Shown here: piece after piece, positions 55,676 to 64,000 of the stretch
Layout of the letters: every line of letters begins with the position of its first letter
How positions within the stretch are numbered: position 1 is the stretch's first letter
NCBI GenBank assembly: GCA_001695595.3
Contig: MBPM02000095.1
Coordinates: 124,001 to 188,000, forward strand
Length of the DNA stretch: 64,000 nt
Direction of reading: 5' to 3'
Source of the DNA: Plasmopara viticola
Lineage: Eukaryota; Oomycota; Peronosporomycetes; Peronosporales; Peronosporaceae
Program-made: the position numbers and the translations under genes
Notes under the pieces: model-generated
Told to the model about the DNA's origin: nothing
The model's input: the letters and a program-made list of their open reading frames with translations, nothing else
Databases searched by the model: none

Positions 55676-58600
55676 AAAGGCACGAGCGCTGCAAAATACA
55701 CCCACATGGACAGTATGTAATTGGGGTAACCGCACACGTACACAGCTAAGGCGAACTCAACACCTGGTCGTTCGTTGTAGTGAATGTTCTGTAAACAACA
55801 CGAGAAGATGAGTTTGTTACCGCTCGTAAAGTTGAAAGTCGAGCAAGAAATTAAATACACTACCACATTTACCGTGTTTTCGACAATTTTAAGGACCTGC
55901 GGAATGTCTGCGAGTGATACATGCAGCGGTAGACCGCAGACTTCGTGTGAACGTTGCAACTCGTGCAGCACTGTGGCAGAAGGGATTTCCCACGTGGGTG
56001 AAGCTTGCGTCACTTTCAACTTTTGATCAAGCTCCGTTGTCGATCGTGGGCTTGGTACTCTTTTGCTAGCTTGAGCCGATGGCACCACCAAGGTACCTCG
56101 ATTCCTTTTCTTATCACTAGCTTCGTGCTCAAGCTTCATTAAATGCTCCCGCAATTGTAAACCTGCAGCTTCATTAAAATAAGTAGTAAAATGGCTACTT
56201 CTCCAGCGGCGAATGGCAAGTTTCAGTGCCTCCCGCATCTCTCTTTCGACTTCATTGACAAATTCGGGTGAAGTTTCACTGTAGATGAGCTTCCGATGCT
56301 GAACACTTGGTGAGAAAGTAATACTTTCTGCAAGAAAAAATGGTTTCCAGCACTTTGCGTTGCTCTCAATGTTCCAGTTGAGCTCGTGAGAGCTGCCAAT
56401 TGCATCTTTAAAGGCACCAGCAATTGGCTGTATGTTTGCAAAGACGTTTGAACTCGATACGACAAGAGTCACGTCGCGAAGCGGACAGTGAGGGTCTGAA
56501 ATAGCGTATCCAACCCCAGTGCTGGCATTCCAAAGCACTCGTTTACGAAGTACATAGACGATATTGCCCTCGGGTACGGCATCTCCGACAACGAGATAAA
56601 TTTTCGAATAATCGTCATTTTCTTGACGGTAGTGGTGATCATGCCACATGAAGTAATTTGCTAGCAGCACGGCATGCTCTTTGTGACCCCCCGCGCCCAT
56701 GTCTAAAAACTCCTGTGAAGTAAGCCAGACGTCTTCATATCCATCAAAAGCTATGCAATCATCCAAAAATGGTATCAAGCTTACATAGCGCACTAGAGCT
56801 AAGAGAGAGGCAGTCTGAAGTTCTTTCGGCGGTGATTGTGCTTGCAAGAACTGAGGCAAAAAAGTGACTCCATGAGCGAGATTACAAACAAATACATTGC
56901 AGTTTCGAGCAGATGATGTGCTTGCTGGAGCGGCGCTTCTCACACTTGTAACCCAGCGTTGTGCATGAGCAAGTAAAACTTCATCTTGCGCATTTTTCAT
57001 TCTGGTTGCGTTACTATCATTGGAATTTAGCGCCCGAGTATTTGCAGGAAGAATGGGGTCCAAAAGCAACGTTAATTTTAAAAAAGTTGCTTCGCGTGCA
57101 GTTTGCTCGACCCTCAGCTCGTCTGTCCCATCGTAATTGTCATTTTTGATGCTACAAGCTTTTGAGTGTGGTGTTTCTCTTACACTCGTTGAAATGCGTG
57201 GACTGCGAAGTGGAATGTTACTTGTACGACCTTGACGGGGCGAGCCATCTTCGCTGTTCGATGATGCGATAGACGTTGGGATTGACGACGTCTTTGTTCT
57301 GCTTGATATGGCTTCGTAAGCAGCACCAAGTTGAAGATTAGCGTAGCCCAAGTGCTCAACCGGCATCTGACACCGCAACGAGCCTTCCAAACGACCTGCT
57401 CGGTACAGTGTCAAAAAGGGAATTTCCAGAGTCCCCAGAAAGCAATTTTCTCGATGCAATGCCCGTGTCTGAGTCCCGAACCCCTTTTCTCCGTCATGCC
57501 TCTCCTTATTGATCCTCTTAGGCGCTGAAGTAGACACTTGGTCATATAGACTCAAGCGGATGACGTCTCGTGTACGTTCGATACCGTTAGGGCTCCAGTC
57601 ATCTTGTGGAGGATAAAACGGAAAGGTCACCGTCTCCATCCATGTCGCATGCGCTCCGACAACGTCGTCCTGCTTGTCGACAGTTCCCGTGATGGTGGCA
57701 CACGTAGTTTGTCTGACTTTACCTTGAAAACTTATCTGCACGAAGATGTGGCTTTCAAATTCCAGCGCAATGCCTCCGCAAGGAGTATTCTCGCTACCAT
57801 AGTCGCTAAAGGGTGGCTTGATCCTCATTCGTGGACTTCTTTTCGTTCGCTGCAATACTCTGCCTCGTTTTTCTGTTGTCGCAACTCCTTCAGTGCTATT
57901 CGCGCGCTTGATCCTCACTGGTAAATTTACTGCCTTTTGTACTTGGATGTATAAGGTGCAAGCCGTGGGCCAATTTCCTGCTACCGTCTGGGAAACAGGT
58001 ATTTTAGGGTGTGGTCGTAAGCGCCTTCGTGGAGCAAAAAATGTTTCAATTGCTGGCCACTCAAACGTCCCTGGAAACAGAGGCAACGGATTTTCCTGGA
58101 CGATGGTGGCCAACGGTCTAGAACGACCCACTAGTGCTTCCTGAGTGCTTAGGTCTGAATCGAACACACGCAAAGTTTTCATCTGCCGGACATTTCCTCG
58201 AAAGTTATGAAGCTTCAAAAGTTGTCGTGCTCGATGGCGTTCGACGATAGACATGTCAGCTCGTTCAACTTTTTCAAACAGCAAGCGACGATCGAAAGCA
58301 CGCAACTCTGGTCGTAAAAGTCGAAGCAGTCGCTCATCAGTCAACAATTCGTGCTCCAGCATCGGCAATGCTTCATCAAAGACCGCGTGCTGAGGTTCCG
58401 AACGTTGCAAGTCGAATTTTTCACTGCCATTATGTGGAAGTAATTTGGTGTTGTGTCCGGACGCGTACTCTCGATCACGAAGTCGTATGAGGCGATTGCG
58501 ATTTGTGAGTCCACGATTGCTTTCAGTCAAGGAAATAGCCTCGCTACTTGTTCGAAATATTTTTTGACAATGGACATTGATTGCCTGCATTTCTTTTTGC

Positions 58601-60759
58601 TGTTGATGTGTGTAGCAAGTTTTCAAAGGCCGAAGTGATAAATCGTCTGGATTATTCGGGTCGAAAGCAAATTTTTGAGATTGAATTAGCCCAAAAAAGT
58701 CTTGTTCATTAGAAAAGGTAGAGTTAAAAGGAAATTGCGGTAATTGCGTGGACCTGCGCTTTGTAGGCTTTTCGATCAGCTGTACTTTTGTTGATAAGCT
58801 TTCATATTTATCAGCAATATCAAGACGCTTTGGAGGGAGAATAGCAGCACTGATCGAGCAGGAAAGCTCCGAGATCCATGACGTTTGAACATGCAGTCGA
58901 CCGTGTGTGCGACGGCTTGTGTTGGCAAATAGTGGTTCATTGTGGAATGAATAATGCCACTGTTTTCGAAAGATTGGGGTCGTGTTGCTAAATTCGTACC
59001 ATTCGTCACTAGGTGCGAGGCAAGCCGCAGTCACCACTTTCCTTACATCCTTGTCTTTCCATCTATCAATTTCTGGTGAACGCGACCGAAATTGAGCTGA
59101 TTTTACAACATTTTGTCCTGGAATTACTACAGGAAATGCGCTCGTCGAAAGCAGCTTGTTGCTTAAGAGTCTTCGGTATTCATACACTTCAGCACAAATA
59201 GACGATGGAAAGAAGGGCACGGTAAAGCACAATGTTTCACAAAAGCGAACTTCACCACGCGTACAAGCCTGAACTTTGGTTGTGCACGCACTTTTCCCAT
59301 TCAAGCGTACTTTTACGTAGATTCGAGGGCTCCAGTATGACACCTCAGATGCAGAATCTTGTTTATTGATCTCCTTAAGCTGTAAAACAGTCTGAAGAGC
59401 ATGTGATGACGTAGAAAAGATTAGATCAAAAGACTCAGACAATTTCTTGAGTGCCTGCTGCTGTTTATCCGCATCATTGCTTGATGCTTCATGTTGCTGG
59501 TTCTCATGACTGGTTTCCAAAAGATCTAAGATGGCGCCCACGCGCGACAAATCAATCGGCTGCTTGCGTTGAACTTGTTTGATACGAAACATCATCTTCA
59601 TTTCAGAGCGTTTTCCAGCAACACGCAATTGATCAGACTTCGCTAAAATTTGCAGGTGAAGTTGATTGAGACCTTCTATCTCCGTATCAAGTTGCTGAAG
59701 TATTTGAATCACTTGGTCGGACGACAGAGAAACATTGGCTGAAAGATTTGAACTCAAAGTCTTGGCTAGATTGTTGGCGCTTTGGAAAAAGAAATCGTTG
59801 AGACGCTGGAGTGGAAGTTGCCACGGTTGTAACTGTTGCTTTCTAGTGTACGCTCTATACAAAGCTCGTAGTTGGGCAGTGAGACGATCTGCTAGCGTAA
59901 ATGTAGGGTGGTCATCCAACACAACCCGGTCAACAAAGAGCTTAAGCTTGGCAAGACAGGGCGCACAGTTTGGCCTGAGGTCGCTCCCTATTGCATTGTC
60001 TGTTTGCTGAAAGATGCTTGTGGTATTTGCGTCATTAATAGCTACTGATCTCCGCAAGATTGGAGATTTATCTCGTGGTGAAAGCAAATTTCTGATCAGC
60101 AGCCCTGGACTTCCTTGTTTGTTTCCCCTATTTGACTCAGCGGTAAGAAATTCTCTTTCCAGGCGTTCTTCCAGGCGATCTATCGTACTACTTTCCAAGC
60201 GTCTCAATTGCTTCAATTCCTCATCGACATATAGCCCTGCTCCTTCTTGTTGCTTCAGCTGCTTTGAGTATCTCTGCGTTGCTGGTAGCAATGATCGACG
60301 GTGTGGAAACCAGCCAGCATACGATGGTGTGCGTTTCACAATTATTCTCTCCATAGAGTTTCCACTCGTTGGGACTTCCATCGCTAACAATCCCGTACTG
60401 GGGCTAACACAATCGTTGTCGCTCACAGAGTCATCATTGCATCCTTCTGACACGCTAGCGTTATTCGGTTGCCCCGAAAGTGCGCGCAAAAACCGATTGT
60501 TGGCGTCAATACTTTTGTCGTTGTGCTGGGGCTTGCGTTGCGTTTCCTTTTCATTCCACTTCACAGTCATCGAAGACTCTGGCAACTTTCGTGGATCATT
60601 ATTGCTGGAATCGTTTTGAAGCGTTTGCTGGTCAAGAAGTCGCAGCTTCATCTCTCCTGTCGAGTCAACCGCCAAATTTGAGTTAGCCGGGTCCTTCATC
60701 TCCTTGCGACGAAATCTTGAAAGGTCGGAGACGGTTTCTAGTAAAGTGACAGACGTCAT
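55672..60759 (-). CDS. CC2D2A: CC2D2A homologue, ciliary transition-zone (MKS module) protein
   Basis: One long minus-strand frame from the ATG at 60759 to the stop at 55672-55674 contains a stop-free 84-nt intron (55789-55872, GTAAAT...TTTACAG). Removing it gives about 1667 residues, close to human CC2D2A at about 1620, and restores the family C-terminus (VEFALAVYVCGYPNYILSMW). CC2D2A sits at the ciliary transition zone. Features: disordered N-terminus, C2-like region around residues 475-535 (RIYVKVRLNG), the C2 domain from about residue 933 (CTLYIQVQKAVNLPV), and the CC2D2A-specific transglutaminase-like part from about 1320 (VSLIPFLDDCIAFDG, EEFLDMGAGG-type EFLDMGAGGHKEHAVLL, YVLRKRVLWNASTG, NIQPIAG, WKPFFL). 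The length and lack of breaks suggest a functional cilium gene. Confidence 0.88.
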   Translation of the reverse strand: MTSVTLLETVSDLSRFRRKEMKDPANSNLAVDSTGEMKLRLLDQQTLQNDSSNNDPRKLPESSMTVKWNEKETQRKPQHNDKSIDANNRFLRALSGQPNNASVSEGCNDDSVSDNDCVSPSTGLLAMEVPTSGNSMERIIVKRTPSYAGWFPHRRSLLPATQRYSKQLKQQEGAGLYVDEELKQLRRLESSTIDRLEERLEREFLTAESNRGNKQGSPGLLIRNLLSPRDKSPILRRSVAINDANTTSIFQQTDNAIGSDLRPNCAPCLAKLKLFVDRVVLDDHPTFTLADRLTAQLRALYRAYTRKQQLQPWQLPLQRLNDFFFQSANNLAKTLSSNLSANVSLSSDQVIQILQQLDTEIEGLNQLHLQILAKSDQLRVAGKRSEMKMMFRIKQVQRKQPIDLSRVGAILDLLETSHENQQHEASSNDADKQQQALKKLSESFDLIFSTSSHALQTVLQLKEINKQDSASEVSYWSPRIYVKVRLNGKSACTTKVQACTRGEVRFCETLCFTVPFFPSSICAEVYEYRRLLSNKLLSTSAFPVVIPGQNVVKSAQFRSRSPEIDRWKDKDVRKVVTAACLAPSDEWYEFSNTTPIFRKQWHYSFHNEPLFANTSRRTHGRLHVQTSWISELSCSISAAILPPKRLDIADKYESLSTKVQLIEKPTKRRSTQLPQFPFNSTFSNEQDFFGLIQSQKFAFDPNNPDDLSLRPLKTCYTHQQQKEMQAINVHCQKIFRTSSEAISLTESNRGLTNRNRLIRLRDREYASGHNTKLLPHNGSEKFDLQRSEPQHAVFDEALPMLEHELLTDERLLRLLRPELRAFDRRLLFEKVERADMSIVERHRARQLLKLHNFRGNVRQMKTLRVFDSDLSTQEALVGRSRPLATIVQENPLPLFPGTFEWPAIETFFAPRRRLRPHPKIPVSQTVAGNWPTACTLYIQVQKAVNLPVRIKRANSTEGVATTEKRGRVLQRTKRSPRMRIKPPFSDYGSENTPCGGIALEFESHIFVQISFQGKVRQTTCATITGTVDKQDDVVGAHATWMETVTFPFYPPQDDWSPNGIERTRDVIRLSLYDQVSTSAPKRINKERHDGEKGFGTQTRALHRENCFLGTLEIPFLTLYRAGRLEGSLRCQMPVEHLGYANLQLGAAYEAISSRTKTSSIPTSIASSNSEDGSPRQGRTSNIPLRSPRISTSVRETPHSKACSIKNDNYDGTDELRVEQTAREATFLKLTLLLDPILPANTRALNSNDSNATRMKNAQDEVLLAHAQRWVTSVRSAAPASTSSARNCNVFVCNLAHGVTFLPQFLQAQSPPKELQTASLLALVRYVSLIPFLDDCIAFDGYEDVWLTSQEFLDMGAGGHKEHAVLLANYFMWHDHHYRQENDDYSKIYLVVGDAVPEGNIVYVLRKRVLWNASTGVGYAISDPHCPLRDVTLVVSSSNVFANIQPIAGAFKDAIGSSHELNWNIESNAKCWKPFFLAESITFSPSVQHRKLIYSETSPEFVNEVEREMREALKLAIRRWRSSHFTTYFNEAAGLQLREHLMKLEHEASDKKRNRGTLVVPSAQASKRVPSPRSTTELDQKLKVTQASPTWEIPSATVLHELQRSHEVCGLPLHVSLADIPQVLKIVENTVNVVVYLISCSTFNFTSGNKLIFSCCLQNIHYNERPGVEFALAVYVCGYPNYILSMWVYFAALVPF

Positions 60760-61360
60760 GGCAGTAGCGTCGCGTCAAGTCCAATACAACTCAGAGCTCT
60801 CGAACCTTATAAACGAGATTTAATTCGCCGGCAACATCTGCTCCTTCCTTTAAAATTGGCATCCGACTTGAATGTCGGAATTTGAAGCTCTGCGAAAGCT
60901 GCTTGCGCAGTTTGTTGCTCGCAAGGCTCAGATATTGGCACTGCATGTGGCTTCTTGAAAGAGCAGAGCTCGTCTCAAGCCAATGCCAGAAGCCGACTTG
61001 AGGGTTTCGGTGCTAGCTGACGAAATTGGTAAAGCAAAGTGTCTTGCCGTCAGCTGCACATTCGCATGCTAGTGTATTTTTCCATGATGGTTGGCCGTAA
61101 GTCTGGACGCTGTCCAATTTTGCACATTCAAGCAAGTGGTGACTTGTATGAATTGAAAAGTAAGCGACAACGTATTCGTGACGCTATGTGACTGCCCGAG
61201 CTGCCAAGAAACTTATACAGATATACGTGACTTCGTCAAGAAGAGAATGTAAAAAAGGTTTTTCTGTCATAAATAAATTGGCCCTGGCCTACAAACTTGC
61301 TGCTGCCATAACTTTGAAAGACCTCAGGCTAATGTCCCCACGTGAATGCTGCGGCTATTG
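60760..61360. other. Intergenic region between CC2D2A and the polyQ gene; no certain gene
   Basis: This should hold the CC2D2A promoter and the 3' end of the SANT/polyQ transcript. A plus-strand ATG at 60872 opens about 49 codons (MSEFEALRKL...), too short and featureless to call. Nothing else is recognised. Confidence 0.4.
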
Positions 61361-61392
61361 TTACTGCTGCTGCTGCTGTTGTTGTTGTTGCT

Positions 61393-61423
<31 letters not shown>

Positions 61424-63946
61424 TTGTTGCTGTTGCTGTTGCTGTTGTTGTTGCTGCTGCTTTTGCTGCTGATGATGATGCATTTGCTGCTGGAGAAGAT
61501 GGTCACTGGGTGAGACAGTGGATCGCTGTTGCTGCTGCTGCATTAGCTGCAAATGATGATGGAGCGCTTGATGCTGCATCTGCTGATGAAGCTGCTGAGC
61601 TTGGTGTTGCTGGTGATACTCGTGCTGCTGCATTTGTTGGTGGTGATGTGCTTGAAGCTGATATTGTTGGAGTTGCTGAAACTGCTGCGCCTGCTGGTGT
61701 TGTTGTTGCTGCTGGGCTTGAAGCTGAGCCTGCTGAGCTTGTTGCTGATGCTGCTGTTGCTGAGCTTGAACAACCTGTTGCTGCTGCGCTTGAGCTTGTT
61801 GCTGCTGCATCGCATTGTTGTACAGTGCCATGTTGGCCGCCATGTCCAACGCTTGCTGCCGAGCTTGCTGGGCTTCCTGGAGAGCTTTTGCAGCTGCAGC
61901 CGCAGCGGCTCGTGCTCTAGCGGCTTCCTCCTCTGCCCGTTGAGCTCGTCGAAGCAGTTCAGCCTCTTCAAAGCGCATATGTGGTGTGTAGCTCCACATC
62001 GGTTGCGGGGCTCCCGTGTTTGACACGATTGACGAGGTAGAAGACACAGAGCCGCTGCGTGTCAACGGTACAGCCGACGTCAAAGAATACCCGGCCACAC
62101 TTGACGCACTTTGAGCCACTTTTTCGCTTGAACTCGTGCACGTAGGCGACGCAGACATGCCACTTGTCATCGTAACAGCTGAGCCACACTCCGCTGTTCC
62201 CGAATTGTCGGTAGCAGTGCTTGCGCTGACGTCGTAATATCGAGTAGACTGCATCTGGTGCTGCATTTGCTGTTGATGCATTAATGGAGACTGATGGCCA
62301 GAAGTGGAGGTCCTGCGTTCGGGAGAAGGCACATTTAAAAGACTTGACATTAAACCCATGCGGCTATGCGGAGCAGAGGATCTTCTGGACAACAAATGGG
62401 CAGTCGGACTAGCTAGATCGGCAGAAGTAGGCGGCATAGCCCGTACATGCTTAATACGGAGCTGTTGTTGTCGTTGTTGTATTTGCTGTTGCATTTGTTG
62501 TTGCATATGTTGCTGCATTTGTTGTTGCCTTTGCGGCTGATTGGGCAATTCTTGCTGTCGAATGACCATCGAATCGTGGCCTCGAGGAGTTAAAGTATCC
62601 CGTGGTGACTTGGACTCATTTAAAATCGATGAGAACGACATGCGACTGCGCATTGGCTGCGCCAAAGGTGGCGTAGGTGGAGCAAGTGCAGCACGGCCTT
62701 TTCGCTCATTATTTTCCGCTACAGGCGCTGCATTATTGATCGATACGTCTTCCGCTTTTACGTTAACAGGTGTCGAGTTCCATGTACTCAAACGGGAATT
62801 TGCGTCTGTTTGTCTATTCGCATCCATCGACGCAGAACAAGGTAGAGCGAGCGGGGGCTGATGTGCACTGCTTGCAACAATACCCTGCGGAGTCAGACAA
62901 TCTCTTCCGCTTGTAGTATTGTTGATTATTGTCATATTCATCATCGAGGGTGTCATACCATGGCATCCTATCGGACCCGAAACGATTCCGGCATTGCTCC
63001 TAGCTGCCACCGCACCTCCATCCGTCACATCAGTTCTACCAAAATTCATTTGTCTGTCATAATGCTGAGCGTGTGTTGGTGACATTTGCACTACCTCCGC
63101 CATTAATTGCGAACGTTGATTTGGCATGGAGTGGTAAATATTGTTGGAATGTCCCATCTCCGTATAAGAGGCTCTTGATTGCTGCTGGCTGGGTAGCTGC
63201 ACCATCTGGCTATGTGTAGGAGTCTGAGTGTGACTCTGTCGTCCCATTTGCTGAAGCACTTGAATCGTCACATGTTGCGAAGGCCCTTGGTGCTGTTGCT
63301 GACGCGAAAGCTGGTAAAGTCTTTGTGCATTCGCAGTACTCATTTGACTCTCGTGGTAGGAGTTGGTGTTACCTCCATCCGACGCCATTCCTTGGGACTT
63401 TTGCTGCTGTTGAAGCTGCATGACCTGCAATTGATGTTGCATGTTTAGCAACTTCAGGTAACGCTCTGAGCTAGTCGCCGAATTTATCATTTCACGCGAC
63501 TGCTGCTGATGATCCTGGTGCGACTGCATTCCGTATTGATTAACAGAAATCTCCGACAGCATATCGACACCGTGCATTTCAGGCTGAGCGGCGGTAAGAG
63601 CAGCCTGAAACGACAAGCTTGGATCATTATTGCTCATTGCCATCGACCCACTTGTCATTCCCATTGAAAGGCTTTCAGGAAGGTCAATCGACCGACCTGT
63701 TTGTCGTAGTGTACCGCTTACTAAGCCTGCGGAAGATCGAGACGAAGAATCAACATTTGCACTTGCCATTTCAGATATCAGCGTAGCACTTGCACTGCCT
63801 CCACCAACCGCCGCACTCTCAATCCGGCGCTTTAAAATATCTTGCAAATTCAGTCGATTCTTGTAATTCTGATAATAATTTTTGATCTGCGCAGCGGTCT
63901 TCGTAGGGATCTTTTCTGTAAGTGTTGACCAGTCCTTACCAAATTG
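61361..63946 (-). CDS. SANT/Myb-domain, glutamine-rich transcriptional regulator (partial, 5' end outside window)
   Basis: The last exon runs on the minus strand from an acceptor AG at 63947-63948 to the stop at 61361-61363, giving 861 residues. It opens with the end of a SANT domain: DWSTLTEKIPTKTAAQIKNYYQNYKNRLNLQ (residues about 5-35), the helix-turn-helix-like fold found in corepressors of N-CoR/CoREST type and Myb-like factors. The rest is low complexity, Gln/Ser/Met-rich, with short motifs such as MRSRMSFSSILNE, SRMGLMSSLLNVPSPERR and, at about residue 650-690, an Ala/Arg/Gln helical stretch (EEAELLRRAQRAEEEAARAR). It ends in 32 uninterrupted glutamines directly before the stop codon. 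Such proteins usually recruit chromatin modifiers. Upstream exons, including the start of the SANT domain, lie beyond 64000. Confidence 0.75.
61364..61459 (-). repeat. CAG/CAA repeat encoding terminal polyglutamine
   Basis: There are 32 consecutive glutamine codons, a mixture of CAG and CAA, immediately upstream of the stop codon. Further glutamine-rich repeats continue to about 61830. The mixed codons should make the tract less prone to slippage than pure CAG. Confidence 0.9.
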
Positions 63947-64000
63947 CTATCATACACCATACAATTAATCATTTTAGCACCCTTTGCGATAAATACACAG
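63947..64000 (-). other. Intron sequence of the SANT/polyQ gene
   Basis: On the minus strand the frame upstream of the glutamine codon at 63946 meets a stop at once, and the sequence ends ...TATGATAG, a good acceptor. The window therefore begins inside an intron here. Confidence 0.55.

Noticed and set aside
61342..61920. Long plus-strand frames rich in Ala/Val, Cys or Leu over the CAG region (61188-61472, 61342-61920, 61553-62023)
   Set aside because: They are antisense readings of the glutamine repeat; homopolymeric composition is a by-product of the trinucleotide repeat.
1..64000. CRISPR arrays, rRNA genes, bacterial operons
   Set aside because: No regularly spaced direct repeats, no rRNA-like sequence, and all multi-part genes show eukaryotic introns.
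1..64000. RxLR or Crinkler effectors
   Set aside because: I found no frame combining a signal peptide with RxLR-EER or LFLAK motifs; isolated RxLR-like strings lie in shadow frames.

Overview
The window looks like nuclear DNA of an oomycete, most likely a Peronosporales species (Phytophthora or downy-mildew type). This is inferred from the density of degraded Ty1/copia, Ty3/gypsy and Mutator-like elements, the very short spliceosomal introns (about 57-84 nt wherever two reading frames can be joined), and the gene set. A full-length homologue of the ciliary transition-zone protein CC2D2A suggests a species that makes, or recently made, flagellated zoospores. No bacterial signals (operons, Shine-Dalgarno sites, CRISPR) are present.

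Layout. 1-12 kb: one unrecognised ORF (1212-2447) with a possible beta-trefoil domain; a broken copia element with an LTR-like leader (4266-6710); a GC-rich short interspersed repeat (7271-7575); a serine-tRNA-like pseudogene with anticodon AUA; and a tandem TBC (Rab-GAP) gene (8136-11237). 12-34 kb: a transposon graveyard holding gypsy and copia fragments, a Mutator-like transposase relic and, about 150 bp away, a 1.09-kb element with 118-bp terminal inverted repeats around a decayed coiled-coil gene fragment. Two intact genes sit in it: an ALKBH1-type dioxygenase (18446-19438) and a four-exon kelch-repeat protein (23308-24745). 31.8-33.8 kb holds a degenerate repeat family not explained by the other features.

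35.6-42.7 kb is a compact gene island: ribosomal protein L10 (uL16), NDUFAF7/MidA, an APP1-type phosphatidate phosphatase, an Erv41/ERGIC-type ER-Golgi protein and an F-box-like LRR protein, with 80-140 bp between neighbours and a very short divergent intergenic region. 42.8-53.9 kb is again gene-poor, with two gypsy pol relics. 54-64 kb is a second island: a small two-helix membrane protein, a Borealin-like chromosomal passenger protein, a CC2D2A homologue whose stop codon overlaps that of Borealin, and the 3' part of a SANT-domain, glutamine-rich regulator cut by the window edge and ending in a 32-residue polyglutamine tract.

The genes do not form one pathway. They are housekeeping functions (translation, complex I assembly, ER-Golgi traffic, Rab regulation, mitosis, cilium) embedded in repeat deserts, the gene-island and repeat-desert architecture known from Phytophthora-type genomes. 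All identifications were made by eye from translated sequence; splice sites were chosen so that phase is kept and family motifs join up.
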